This document shows positions 31,792-41,142 of a DNA stretch of 64,000 bases, in pieces (within the stretch, counting starts at the first letter, position 1; each line of letters opens with the position of its first letter). The DNA is from Thermoleophilia bacterium SCSIO 60948. Lineage in GTDB: Bacteria; Actinomycetota; Thermoleophilia; Solirubrobacterales; 70-9. A model generated the notes under the pieces. It was not told where the DNA came from. It saw only the letters and a program-made list of their open reading frames with translations, and ran no database searches. The stretch is taken from the NCBI GenBank assembly GCA_021496505.1, contig CP053031.1, positions 2,410,001 to 2,474,000 on the forward strand, given 5' to 3'. The position numbers were made by a program, and so were the translations under genes.

Positions 31792-32876
31792 CGGGAGCGG
31801 AATCCGAGCGGAGGCTCCCGCTCGTCGTCGACCTCAAGATCTCCGGCTTCGCCGCCATGAAGGGCGAGTTCTTCGCACGGGCGACCGATTCGGGACTCGG
31901 CCACATCCGCGAGGAAGACTGGAAGTCGAAGGGCGAGCAGCTCGGCGAGCTTGGCTCCGTGCCGGTGTTGAGCTTTCGCGACGGCGAAAACACGGACTCT
32001 GCGCTCATATCCGTGGGGGACAACCTGGCGCTCGTCACCCGGCACAACCAGAGCCATATCGAGGCCTACGTCGCGGGACCGACGCCTGCCGCCTGCGACC
32101 TCGAGGTCGAGCGCCTGCGCGCGCTCCTGCCCGAGCCCGTAGTCGAGCCGGCAGGCGAGACCGTCGAGGTCTCGGTCTGGAGCGAGATCGAGCAGATCGG
32201 GCAGCGCCGCCGCGATCGTGAGATCCCGGTCCGCCAATGGGGAGAGGTATCGGCGAACTACGTCGGGTCGGCGCGGACGGAGCTCGACCGGCTGATGGCG
32301 CTCACCCCCGAGAACGTCGGCCCGGGCCGCGTCATCGTCTGGCACGGCGATCCAGGCACCGGGAAGACGCACGCGCTGCGAGCGCTGGCCCATAGCTGGA
32401 AGGCCTGGTGCGACACGCACGTGGTGCTCGATCCCGAGACGCTGCTTCGCAAAGCCGACTACCTGCACCGGATCGCGAGCTGCCGCCCGAGCGATCAGCC
32501 CGAGCGCTTCAACCTGATCGCGCTCGAGGACGCCGGCGAGCTCCTGAGCGCCGACGCTCGCGAGCGGATCGGCCAGGGTCTCTCGCGATTTCTGAACTTC
32601 AGCGACGGGATCGCGGGCGAGAGCCTCCGCGCGATGCTCCTCGTTACGACCAACGAACCCCTGAAGAGACTCCACCCGGCCATCACCCGACCCGGCAGGG
32701 CGGCCAGTCAGGTCGAGTTCGAAGCGTTCGACGTCGCGGCCGCCAACCGCTGGCTCGAAGAGCACGGCTCGCGGGCGCGCACCTCAACCCCCAAGACCGT
32801 GGCCGAGCTCTACGCGCTGCTCGAAGGGCAGACGGCTCAGGTCCCTGAGCGCCGCGCGATCGGGTTCGCGGCATGA
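31788..32876 (+). CDS. DUF5925-type AAA+ ATPase, copy A
   Basis: 362 aa from GTG 31788 (GTGA overlap). Residues 1-150 are the DUF5925-like front domain; the AAA core has Walker A GDPGTGKT (187-194), Walker B LIALEDAGELL, sensor 1 LLVTTNEP and an RPGRAASQVEF arginine region. The LEDAGELLSADARERIGQGLSRFLNF block is characteristic of this actinobacterial family, whose role is unknown. Copy B lies 1.8 kb downstream in the same gene series. The ATPase probably remodels a partner encoded in this cluster. Confidence 0.87.
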   Translation: MTGAESERRLPLVVDLKISGFAAMKGEFFARATDSGLGHIREEDWKSKGEQLGELGSVPVLSFRDGENTDSALISVGDNLALVTRHNQSHIEAYVAGPTPAACDLEVERLRALLPEPVVEPAGETVEVSVWSEIEQIGQRRRDREIPVRQWGEVSANYVGSARTELDRLMALTPENVGPGRVIVWHGDPGTGKTHALRALAHSWKAWCDTHVVLDPETLLRKADYLHRIASCRPSDQPERFNLIALEDAGELLSADARERIGQGLSRFLNFSDGIAGESLRAMLLVTTNEPLKRLHPAITRPGRAASQVEFEAFDVAAANRWLEEHGSRARTSTPKTVAELYALLEGQTAQVPERRAIGFAA

Positions 32877-32929
32877 GGCAGGCTCGGGACCGCGAGCCGC
32901 TCGCCGTCGGTCAGGACTGGGGGACACTG

Positions 32930-33721
32930 ATGGACTTCGAAGCCGCCGTCGAGATCGCCGCGCGCGCCCACCGCGGGCAGGTCGACAAGGAGGGCGTCGT
33001 CTACCTTCTGCACCCGCTCCGCGTCGCGAGCGCGGTGAGCGCGGCAGCGCGAAACGTCGCGGTGCTCCACGACGTCGTCGAAGACACGGACGTCACGTTG
33101 TCGGACCTCGCGTCGGCCGGTCTGTCTGAGCCCCAGCTCACCGCGGTTGAGCTCGTAACCCGGCGCCCCGAGGACACCTATGCCGAGTTCATCGAGCGCA
33201 TCGCGGACGCCGACGGCACGGCCGGCGAGATCGCCCGCGAGGTCAAGCTCGCCGACATCAACGACAACCTAGGGCGGATGCCCACGCTCGCCAGCTCCGA
33301 GTGGTCCGCGCTTCGCGAGCGCTACCGCATGGCGCTCCGTCGACTCGGCGCCGATCCCTTCCCGGGCCCGCTCGGCTTCGAGGAAGCCGAGAAGTTCGTC
33401 GCGACAGCGCCGTGGCGACACGTCAAGGACGCGCCCGCGGGCCCGGCGAACAAGCCGCCGGACCCCCACGAGTACATGATCCGGGGGTGGCGTGAGATCG
33501 ATGAGAGCGAGTTCGACGCGTTCGTCGCCCTGATCCGGCGCGAGGGCTACAAGGGCCGCTACTCCCCTCCCTACGACCCCGACCGGGTGATGGTCAACGA
33601 CTACCTCGACCTCGAAGTCGACGGCCAGCGTTGGAGCTTCTGGTTCATCCGCCCGAACATGCTGAACCGCCATCGGTCTGAATTGAGCCAGCACGAGAGG
33701 ATCGAAGATTCGCCGCGCTGA
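32930..33721 (+). CDS. HD-domain hydrolase (SpoT/MESH1-like) with an extra C-terminal domain
   Basis: 263 aa from ATG 32930, which has GGGGGA 5 nt upstream; ATG 32873 (ATGA overlap with copy A) is the alternative and adds 19 residues. ARAHRGQVDKEGVVYLLHPLRVA, VAVLHDVVEDTD and VKLADINDN give the metal-binding H...HD...D set of (p)ppGpp-hydrolase-type HD domains. The last 90 residues (DPHEYMIRGWREIDESEFDAFVALIRREGYKGRY to WSFWFIRPN) are an unknown domain. Likely hydrolyses a nucleotide alarmone or second messenger. Confidence 0.8.
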   Translation: MDFEAAVEIAARAHRGQVDKEGVVYLLHPLRVASAVSAAARNVAVLHDVVEDTDVTLSDLASAGLSEPQLTAVELVTRRPEDTYAEFIERIADADGTAGEIAREVKLADINDNLGRMPTLASSEWSALRERYRMALRRLGADPFPGPLGFEEAEKFVATAPWRHVKDAPAGPANKPPDPHEYMIRGWREIDESEFDAFVALIRREGYKGRYSPPYDPDRVMVNDYLDLEVDGQRWSFWFIRPNMLNRHRSELSQHERIEDSPR

Positions 33722-33724
33722 CGG

Positions 33725-33735
33725 CTGTCAGAAAC
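33725..33735 (+). promoter_or_regulatory. Second copy of the 11-bp element
   Basis: CTGTCAGAAAC, ending 27 nt before ATG 33763 and just after the HD gene stop. It is identical to 26866-26876 and marks a likely internal promoter for the last three genes of the cluster. Confidence 0.35.
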
Positions 33736-33762
33736 ACCGCGGCTGCCACGACTCCCCAACGG

Positions 33763-34362
33763 ATGGCCAAGACGATCAGCTACTACGCCTTCGACCGCAG
33801 CGCTCCGCTCGAGTGCCCTTGCGGCTGGACCGGCAGCGCCGAGGGCAACGTCGAGTACCACACAGAGCTGATGGACGTGCGCTGTCCCGAGTGCGATCGG
33901 ATGCTCGCGATCATCGGTTTCCCGACCCTCGCCCAGACGGAGGCCGCCGCGAAGGCCGGGTCGAACGCGGCGATGCGCGACATGCCGACCGTGGAGGCGA
34001 TCCGCGGCCGCCTGCGACTTGCTCGCAAGCGCAAGCTCGTGCGCCCCTCGCAGCTCCCAGCGCTGCGGCGCAAGCGCGAGGTTCGAGTCACGTGGGACTT
34101 CGTCGAACGGTTCGGTAACGAGTGGACGGTCCTCCGCTGCGGCCGCCGGACGCTCTGGCGCGAGATCGCGTTCTTCGAGGGGATCGACCGCTTCGAAAAG
34201 GTCTTCGAGATCCTTCGCGAGCGCTACGGCGAACGGCTCGTCGAGGTTCGCCCGACACCGGCCAGCGAGCTCTACCTCTACGGCGACCGGACTTCGGCGC
34301 CGGACATCGTCGAGCGCCTGAATCGTTCGCTCGGCGCGACGGAAGAGGAGCCTGAGCGATGA
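33763..34362 (+). CDS. Zinc-ribbon protein, unrecognised
   Basis: 199 aa. An N-terminal ribbon (CPCGWTGSAEG, then RCPECDRM) gives two C-x-C/C-x2-C knuckles. Next a basic linker (RGRLRLARKRKLVRP) and a C-terminal alpha/beta region (WDFVERFGNEWTVLRCGRRTLWREIAFFEGIDRFEKVFEILRERYGERL). The combination suggests nucleic-acid contact. ATGA overlap with the following small gene. Confidence 0.65.
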   Translation: MAKTISYYAFDRSAPLECPCGWTGSAEGNVEYHTELMDVRCPECDRMLAIIGFPTLAQTEAAAKAGSNAAMRDMPTVEAIRGRLRLARKRKLVRPSQLPALRRKREVRVTWDFVERFGNEWTVLRCGRRTLWREIAFFEGIDRFEKVFEILRERYGERLVEVRPTPASELYLYGDRTSAPDIVERLNRSLGATEEEPER

Positions 34363-34667
34363 GCGAGGAAGGCAACCGCGAAGCGGCCGACGCCGAGCGC
34401 GAGACCGACACGCCCAGGCGACCCAAGGCAGGGGACCTGCCGCCGCCCGCTCGCGCCGTCGACGACGCAGACACGTTGATCGGGATGGGATTCGTCGGCG
34501 GGAGCGGCGAGCTCCACGCCGCCGGCCAGACCTTCACGCGCGACCAGCTCAAGGAGACGCACGAGCGGATTTTCGGCGAAGCCCGCCGCATCCGCCGGAT
34601 TGAGATGGGAATCGATCCCGAGCCGTCGTCAAATCAGCCCACCGAGGAGGGCCGGGGCGATGAGTGA
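34359..34667 (+). CDS. Small charged protein between zinc-ribbon and AAA genes
   Basis: 102 aa from ATG 34359 (ATGA overlap). The first 40 residues are disordered and acidic; DADTLIGMGFVGGSGELHAAGQTFTRDQLKETHERIFGEARRIRRIEMGID looks like a folded segment ending in a helix. No known domain. Position suggests an adaptor or cap for AAA copy B. Confidence 0.55.
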   Translation: MSEEGNREAADAERETDTPRRPKAGDLPPPARAVDDADTLIGMGFVGGSGELHAAGQTFTRDQLKETHERIFGEARRIRRIEMGIDPEPSSNQPTEEGRGDE

Positions 34668-35859
34668 GTCTGAGGGCCGGCCGACGCCCAACGAGGACGA
34701 GTCCGAACACGCGGACGACGAGGAGATCGACTGGGACGGAGGGTCGCGTCCCCGCCGTCGGGCGCGGCGCACCTTCGGTCGGGTCCGGGCGACCCTCCAC
34801 ACCACCGTCCCGGTCGGTACCGAGAGCCCGGCCACCGAAGTCTTCCTCGGGCTGCGTCTTGATCGCGGCTTCAGTCACACGCGAGCTGCGACGTGGCGTA
34901 CGGACGCCGAGCGGCTCAAGCAGATCCGCGGGCACGTCATCTACTCCGAGCACGAGCTGCGAAGCGAGCTGATCATGGTCGAGCGAGACGACTCGCTGCT
35001 GCTTGTCGCTCTCTCGGAGGGGACGGTCGCCGCCCGAGTCGCGGCCGCCGACCCGAAGGCCGCTGCTCTGGGCCTGGCGCGCGTCCGCGCTCGCGTCCCC
35101 CAGGCGCCGCCGGCGACGCCCGATGACCGTCTCCGCGTTCGAGTCTGCTGGCGCGAGCCCTATGGCGAGGGCGGCACGAGCAGACGGGTCGAGGTCGAGC
35201 CGTGGGAGGTGATCGCGCGAAACTACGCCGCCGGGACGCGCGCGGGCGTCCAGCGCCTGATCGACGCCGACGCGGCGACTTTCGAGGAGCAGGGACGGAT
35301 CATCGTGTGGCACGGCAGCCCGGGGACCGGAAAGACCCACGCGATCCGCGCGCTCGCCCACCACTGGCGCGAGTGGTGCGACCTCGTGACGGTCGTCGAC
35401 CCCGAAGCCCTCTTCACCGACTCCGACTACCTCTTCGAGGTCGCGACCTCGTCGGGCACTTGCGGCGGGGACGATCGTCACAAGCTGCTCGTGCTCGAGG
35501 ACACCGGCGAGCTGCTGAGCGCCGATGCCAAGGAGCGCACCGGCCAGGGGCTCTCACGGTTGCTCAATCTCTGCGACGGAATCGCCGGCCAGGGCATCCG
35601 GGTGATCGTCCTGATCACGACCAACGAGCCCGTCGAGCGGATGCACTCCGCGGTGATGCGGCCGGGTCGCTGCGCGGCGCAGGTGCGCTTCGACGCGCTC
35701 TCGGTCGCTGAGGCGAACGCCTGGCTGGACGACCTCGGAAGCGAAGACCCGGTCGATTCGCCGATGACCCTCGCCGAGCTCTACGCCGGGTTGCGCGAGC
35801 CCGTCCAGACCGAGGCCTCGAAGGATCGCGCCGAAAGGCGCATCGGGTTCGCGGCCTAG
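34660..35859 (+). CDS. DUF5925-type AAA+ ATPase, copy B
   Basis: 399 aa from ATG 34660 (8-nt overlap; GGAGGG upstream). Walker A GSPGTGKT (219-226), Walker B LLVLEDTGELL, sensor 1 VLITTNEP, RPGRCAAQVRF. Nearly every AAA motif matches copy A, but the N-terminal 45 residues are a disordered acidic/basic extension absent there. Both copies end RRAIGFAA or RRIGFAA, a shared C-terminal tag. Two paralogues within one cluster suggest a hetero-oligomer. Its TAG stop overlaps the stop of the convergent orphan gene. Confidence 0.87.
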   Translation: MSESEGRPTPNEDESEHADDEEIDWDGGSRPRRRARRTFGRVRATLHTTVPVGTESPATEVFLGLRLDRGFSHTRAATWRTDAERLKQIRGHVIYSEHELRSELIMVERDDSLLLVALSEGTVAARVAAADPKAAALGLARVRARVPQAPPATPDDRLRVRVCWREPYGEGGTSRRVEVEPWEVIARNYAAGTRAGVQRLIDADAATFEEQGRIIVWHGSPGTGKTHAIRALAHHWREWCDLVTVVDPEALFTDSDYLFEVATSSGTCGGDDRHKLLVLEDTGELLSADAKERTGQGLSRLLNLCDGIAGQGIRVIVLITTNEPVERMHSAVMRPGRCAAQVRFDALSVAEANAWLDDLGSEDPVDSPMTLAELYAGLREPVQTEASKDRAERRIGFAA

Positions 35860-37259
35860 TCGCCGCTCGGACCGGGCCCCGGGTTCAGCTCCCCCCGGTC
35901 ATCCCTTCCCCATCGTCGGGCATGCCAGTCGATCAAGTCGAGGGCCTCGAGGACGCCCGCCCGATCCAACCTCCCGAGCGCGCCGTCGAGGCCGTGGAAC
36001 TCGCCGCTCAGAACGATCCAGAGCGTCGAGTCGAGCAACTCGAAGGGGTTCGCGAAGCGCGAGAACTGCCGATCGGAGACGATTGCCTCGAGCAGGTCGA
36101 GATCGTCGGCGAGCGCCGGCCGGCCGGACCTCGCGACGAACTCGCGCCCGGCGTCCCAGTCGATCTCGCGGTAGCGGATGAAGCTGAGACGGTCGGGCGC
36201 CTCGCCGACCTCGTAATCCGCTGACCGCGGATGGGCCTCCACCGGCGGCGCCTCCCCCGCATATGCACGAAGCGGCTGCATCCCGAAGAAGTCGCTGATC
36301 GCGAACACGAGTTCGGCGAGGAACCTCCCGATGACCTCCCTCCAGCAACCCCGCTCCGTGGAGACGCCGGAGGGCGCGACCCAGGCGGGGAGCGTCATGC
36401 CCTCGAGCGTCTGGCCAAGAATCGACGGCCACGGACGGAGGCTGTCCATCGCTGCGTCCAACTGCGGACGCGTGGCGGTGACCGGAATTCGCCCTAGGCC
36501 GCCTGAGATCAGCCGAAGCTGGTGCCTGCGAACGCCGTCATCGCCTTCGGCATCGAGCCGGTCGGGGCTCACCCGGCTGAGCGCAAAGCTCAGTTCGATC
36601 GCGTCAAGAAGCAGATCGAACAGACTCAAACCGAGCTTCTGAGCGCTCTTGTGGTGGGCCCAAGAGTCGAGCAGCGTCCCCTCCCACCGCTCGGCCCACG
36701 CGGCCGGATCATCTCCCGTGAAGACCGGCTGGCGGAACCCGACGATGTGGTCGGCGAACGAATAGACCTCAGCCGCGCGGATCAGCCGTCGCTCGCTCGC
36801 GTCGTGACGCGAGAGATTCTGAACAAGCGGTCGCGACGTCTCGAAGCCTTCGAAGCCCGCGGCCTCTGCCAGTCCGCTCTCGGCGAAGACCTGGAACTCC
36901 CAGACCAGGTCCTTATGCGGCGTGAAGGCATCGGTGCTCACGCAGATACAAGTCGTCCCAGCAACGGACTCGAGGCGAAGGACGCCGTCGTTCTGGCCCT
37001 CGACCGCACCGCGCACGACCTCGGCCGCCTCTCGGAGCAACGCCCGCCCACCGCGGAGTAGTTCGAAGGACGCCGCCGCATCGGTGTCGAGCCACGCGTC
37101 GGCGTCTGAGAGGCCGGCCCCATCGCGCCAGTCGTCGATCGGGAAGAACTCGTCGCGGCGGTCGACGAGGGTCGCGAGCTCAAGCGACGCGATCTCGCTC
37201 GCGACCGCGCTCCAGTCGGGCTTCCGGCCCGCCCGCATCGAGAGCGACCCGGCAACCAT
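35856..37259 (-). CDS. Large orphan protein, unrecognised
   Basis: 467 aa from ATG 37259; other in-frame starts exist at 37325 (GTG or ATG) and 37238. It is soluble, with helical blocks (SAVASEIASLELATLVDRRDEFFP, KLGLSLFDLLLDAIELSFALSR, FLAELVFAISDFFG) and tryptophan-rich loops (WAERWEGTLLDSWAHH). No catalytic motif seen. It is convergent with AAA copy B, and the two TAG stops share the bases CTAG. Its start faces the NERD-helicase start about 100 bp away. Confidence 0.6.
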   Translation of the reverse strand: MVAGSLSMRAGRKPDWSAVASEIASLELATLVDRRDEFFPIDDWRDGAGLSDADAWLDTDAAASFELLRGGRALLREAAEVVRGAVEGQNDGVLRLESVAGTTCICVSTDAFTPHKDLVWEFQVFAESGLAEAAGFEGFETSRPLVQNLSRHDASERRLIRAAEVYSFADHIVGFRQPVFTGDDPAAWAERWEGTLLDSWAHHKSAQKLGLSLFDLLLDAIELSFALSRVSPDRLDAEGDDGVRRHQLRLISGGLGRIPVTATRPQLDAAMDSLRPWPSILGQTLEGMTLPAWVAPSGVSTERGCWREVIGRFLAELVFAISDFFGMQPLRAYAGEAPPVEAHPRSADYEVGEAPDRLSFIRYREIDWDAGREFVARSGRPALADDLDLLEAIVSDRQFSRFANPFELLDSTLWIVLSGEFHGLDGALGRLDRAGVLEALDLIDWHARRWGRDDRGELNPGPGPSGD

Positions 37260-37359
37260 GTCTACGCCCACGCCCGCACCTGCCGATAGGTCGCGCGCGG
37301 ACGCCCCGATCTGACGCACGCGCAACGCCCGAGCAGTTAGAAATCTCTGCGTGGCGCAG

Positions 37360-38986
37360 ATGTACCCGCGGAACCTGCCCCGAGGACTTCGAGCCGGCCT
37401 CCGAGCGCAAGGTCTTCCTCGCTCTCGAGTCGGGCCTCGACGACGACTGGCACGTCTTCCACTCCGCGTCGTGGGTCGCCCGCGACCACGCCGAAGGAGC
37501 CAAGGACGGGGAGATTGACTTCGTTCTCGCCCACGCCGACGAGGGGATCCTGTGCCTGGAGGTCAAGGGGCACGGGATCGAGTGCATCCGCGGGCAGTGG
37601 TACCGGACCTACAGGGGCGACCGCCAGAAGATCGAGGACCCGTTCACGCAGGCGCTCGATCACAAGCACGACCTGCGCCGAAAGCTCGAATCGATCGACA
37701 AGAGGCGCTGGAAGGGCGCCTTCATCGTCCACGCGCTCGCCTTCCCGCTGGTAACGATCCACCAGCTCGCGCTCGCCCCTGACGCGCCGCGCGAGATCCT
37801 GACCGACCGCCACGACCTCGGAGAGCCGGCCGGGGCGATCGAACGCGTCCTCGCCTACCACGAGGGCTCCCGCGACAAGCGCCACACGCCAGGTGCAGAT
37901 GGGATCGCGGCGTTGATCGACGTCCTCGCCCCCGAGGTGCGGATCGAGGTCCCGATGGCGGCCGAGTTCGTCGACGAGGAAGCGGCGCTGATCACGCTGA
38001 CGTTCCAGCAGTCGGACCTTCTGGCGAGCTTCGGGCGTGCCAGGCGGATGGTCGTTACGGGATGCGCGGGCTCGGGCAAGACGATGCTCGCGGTCGAGCA
38101 GGCGAAGCGCTCGGCGGCGAAGGGCGCAGACGTCGCGTTCGTCTGCTTCAACAAGGCGCTTCGCGACCACCTCAAGCGCACCGAGGGCGACTCGGGGATC
38201 GCGTTCCACACCTTCCACGGCCTCTGCACCCACCTCGCGCATCGAGCCAAGCTCGACGTCCCGCGCTATCCGGACGGCGAGATCCCGCAGAGCTATTGGT
38301 CCGAGGAGCTCCCCGACCTCCTGCTCGAGGCGACCGAGGAGCTCGGCGGGCAGTTCGACGCGATCTACGTCGACGAGGCCCAGGACCTCCACAACGACTG
38401 GCTCGACTCCCTCGAGACCACGCTCCGCGACCCGGCCAAGGACCAGTTCTGGCTGTTCATGGACGACAACCAGCGCGTCTACGAGCAGCGCCTAGACGTG
38501 CCCGACGATTTCGTCCCCTACGACCTCACCACGAACTGCCGCAACACCCAGGCGATCCACCGCGAGGTCGTCAAGAAGTACGAGGGCGAGGTGACGCCAC
38601 GCTCAATCGGGCCCGAAGGTCGCGAGCTCGAGTTCTACGCGGTCGCCGACCAGCCCGAGTGCGTCGCGTCGGTCGTCCGGCGGCTGATCGAGGAGGACGA
38701 GGTGCTTCCTCAGGACATCGTCGTCCTCAGCTCCCACGGCAAGGCCAAATCAAGCACCCACGCCAGGGGCCTCGACGGCCGTCTCGGCTACGTCGACAAG
38801 TACACGCCGACCGGGCCATGCGTGAGGTTCTCGTCGATCCGCGCGTTCAAGGGGCTCGAGGCGCCGGTGGTGGTGATGTGCGAGCTTGAGGACACGGACG
38901 AGGCATCACGGGATCAGCAGATCTACGTGGCGATGTCGCGGGCGCAGAATCACTGTGTGGTTGTAGTTCCAGGTCCCGGACGGTAG
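37360..38986 (+). CDS. NERD-domain superfamily-1 helicase with an apparent 1-nt frameshift near its start
   Basis: The helicase part has TGCAGSGKT (Walker A), AIYVDEAQDLH (Walker B), FKGLEAPVVVM and YVAMSRAQNH (motif VI). Before it stands a NERD nuclease-related domain (SERKVFLALESGLDDDWHVFHSASWV, GEIDFVLAH, ILCLEVKGH). The conserved frame has no ATG, GTG or TTG before 37913, yet the NERD domain begins near 37395. ATG 37360 starts MYPRNLP in another frame; deleting one C from CCCC at 37378-37381 gives MYPRNLPEDFEPASERKVF, as expected for the family. So this is a frameshifted pseudogene or a sequencing error. Intact length would be about 541 aa. Confidence 0.75.
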
Positions 38987-39041
38987 AGCCTCACAGTGTT
39001 CGCGTGGAGGGACGGGTCCTGCCCCGGCACAGGCTATGAGG

Positions 39042-40139
39042 TCAAACACCCAGCTTCAGGTTCTCAGCATCCCAATTCAAGAGGCCAACGTGGACGACTG
39101 CCGCCATCCGATCGAGTAACCACTCCGCGATCTTCTCTTCTATCGAGCCCTCGCCTGGCGCATCCCTAAGAGTGACCGCCTCAGAGAAATAGCGGCCACT
39201 CCGCACCTTATGTGCTCTGAACCCGTCATCGGTGAGAAGCGCATGCATCGCGCGCTGACCCGCGAACGGCGGGCTGATGGGCATCGGATGCCACCTGATT
39301 TCGACCTTCGGCGTTGGACCCGAGCTCTCCGACACCGTGACGGTGAAGAACACATCGCCGTTCGTGCCGCCGCTGACTAAGGCAGCGGCCCCTCTGCGCC
39401 GTTTGCTGACGGTGATTACGAAGCCTCGAATGAGCTTGCGTAGGTCGGCGGACATTCGGCGCGAACCGAGGCGCTGGACAGCCTCACTGGTCGCCACTTC
39501 TGCGAGCTGAAGATCTCGCTCGGTAGTACGTGTCGGGGGCCGCGGATCGAAATCACCGTCCGTGTCCATGACCCGGAGCAACGATTGCCATTCGAACTCG
39601 ACGGCCGGCCGCACGGGTAAGCGCGAGAGCCCATCTCGAATCGACCCCCAACTGACCTCGCCGAGCCATCGGCTGCTTTCCGCGACGGTCGATCGAACTG
39701 GTCCCGGGCTTCGCACAATCGCAATCACGTAGTGCCCGGACTCGAGATATCGCTGGAGCTGATCCTTTCCATACGGGGCGTCGAGCTTCAGCTCGCACAC
39801 CAGGCGCATGCCGCCACCCGAAAAGAACAGGTCCGCACGCCCCAAGTCAGCAGACTGGCGGCGGACACGTCCGCGACCTCGCCGCCCCAGCACATACTCC
39901 GCATTGCAGGCGATGTCCGGTGGGAGGCGGACCGACCGAGCGTGCCTCCCGATCGATTCATCAGATGCCGCGGCCGAAAGTACGAGCTGCAGAAAGGACC
40001 GGCAGGCACGCCCGTCTTCTGAGAGGACGGCCGCCAACACTCGAGTGAGCTGAAACTCATCGCCGGCGACTCGCAGGGAACGGATTACTGGTGGCACCCC
40101 AGACCGCTGGCCTTCCGAGTCGCTCGCAGCTTCGGCCAT
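39042..40139 (-). CDS. Probable PD-(D/E)XK-fold nuclease-like protein
   Basis: 365 aa from ATG 40139 (GTG 40163 also possible). The region RADLFFSGGGMRLVCELKLDAPYGKDQLQRYLESGHYVIAIVRSPG fits a PD-(D/E)XK core: D, then E-x-K on the next strand, then Q in a helix. The remaining two thirds are unknown. It sits with the NERD helicase and recBCD, so a defence or repair nuclease is plausible but not shown. Confidence 0.58.
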   Translation of the reverse strand: MAEAASDSEGQRSGVPPVIRSLRVAGDEFQLTRVLAAVLSEDGRACRSFLQLVLSAAASDESIGRHARSVRLPPDIACNAEYVLGRRGRGRVRRQSADLGRADLFFSGGGMRLVCELKLDAPYGKDQLQRYLESGHYVIAIVRSPGPVRSTVAESSRWLGEVSWGSIRDGLSRLPVRPAVEFEWQSLLRVMDTDGDFDPRPPTRTTERDLQLAEVATSEAVQRLGSRRMSADLRKLIRGFVITVSKRRRGAAALVSGGTNGDVFFTVTVSESSGPTPKVEIRWHPMPISPPFAGQRAMHALLTDDGFRAHKVRSGRYFSEAVTLRDAPGEGSIEEKIAEWLLDRMAAVVHVGLLNWDAENLKLGV

Positions 40140-40200
40140 TGGCAGAGGATACGCTCGCGGCACATGAGAAGGGCGGGCCGACTAGTACTTGGCGCCCATT

Positions 40201-40959
40201 TCATCCCAATGACGTAGTTACCGTCATCTTGCCAACCATCAATGTGCCCGCGGGAACCGCGTCTACCCCAAACGTGTGGACGGGCTCAGACAGCCAGCCA
40301 GCCTCCGCGTCCCGGACGCGCATCCCTCGCCGTTCGCAGAACGCGATGACGTCCCGTTCGTTAGCCCTTACGCGATCTGGGTCAACCCGATCAGACTCAA
40401 GCACCTGCACAAGAAACACTGCGACTCCGCCCTCACCGGCCTCGACCATCGCGCCCGCGCAGCCGCTGAAGAGCTGGTAGCGAAGGTCGCCTAGCTCCTC
40501 CCGCCACTCGCCCGGCCCGAAGATCGCCTCCGCAAGTCGGTCGAAGCGATCCGGCGCCTTCGTCCTCTCGGTGCGCTTCAACGCCTTCGCGATGTGCTCG
40601 GAGACCGGGTCCCCGAAGGTCTCGTCGGCCTTGCCCTCGATCCCAACCGTCACGGCACCGGCGTCGGCGTCGCCGACCAACAACAGGTCGTGGTTTCGCC
40701 CCTCACCGGAGAACGGAAGCTTGGTCTCAGCCTCAGCGAGGGCTTCGCGCGAGACGAACCCGCGAGTTTCGGGGAACTCGCCGAGGAAGCGTTCGGTGAG
40801 TTCGCGTCCATCACGCTCGATCCAGAGCCGAGCGAGCTCCTTTGCGCTCCGTCCATCGGCCCACTGGTAGTCGTGCTTGGGCCCTCCGAAGCGCTCCCAC
40901 TCACTCAGGTCTCCGATGACCTTGCCCTGCTCGCCCCGGATCTCGAAACCAGTGCTCAT
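40201..40959 (-). CDS. Probable PD-(D/E)XK-like protein of unknown function
   Basis: 252 aa. RNHDLLLVGDADAGAVTVGIEGKADETFGDP has the D...E-x-K arrangement of the endonuclease-like fold and resembles uncharacterised proteins found beside defence genes. N-terminal WERFGGPKHDYQWADGRSAKELARLW and C-terminal YQLFSGCAGAMVEAGEGGVAVFLVQVL frame it. Divergent from recC. ATG 40959 (AGGAGGC-like purines nearby). Confidence 0.6.
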   Translation of the reverse strand: MSTGFEIRGEQGKVIGDLSEWERFGGPKHDYQWADGRSAKELARLWIERDGRELTERFLGEFPETRGFVSREALAEAETKLPFSGEGRNHDLLLVGDADAGAVTVGIEGKADETFGDPVSEHIAKALKRTERTKAPDRFDRLAEAIFGPGEWREELGDLRYQLFSGCAGAMVEAGEGGVAVFLVQVLESDRVDPDRVRANERDVIAFCERRGMRVRDAEAGWLSEPVHTFGVDAVPAGTLMVGKMTVTTSLG

Positions 40960-41142
40960 CTGACCTCCCGGTCGGTACTGAACCCTTCGATCTGACGATC
41001 GAACCGGGCGATCATGCCTCCTGCACCGTGCCCTCTGCGTCGGTACGTCAGGAACCGGCTCCCGGCTTCGACCTCCCTCCTACCCTGACCGCTGGGACCG
41101 GAGAGTTGAATCTGATCGCTTCCAAAATGCGCCGCGCGGATC

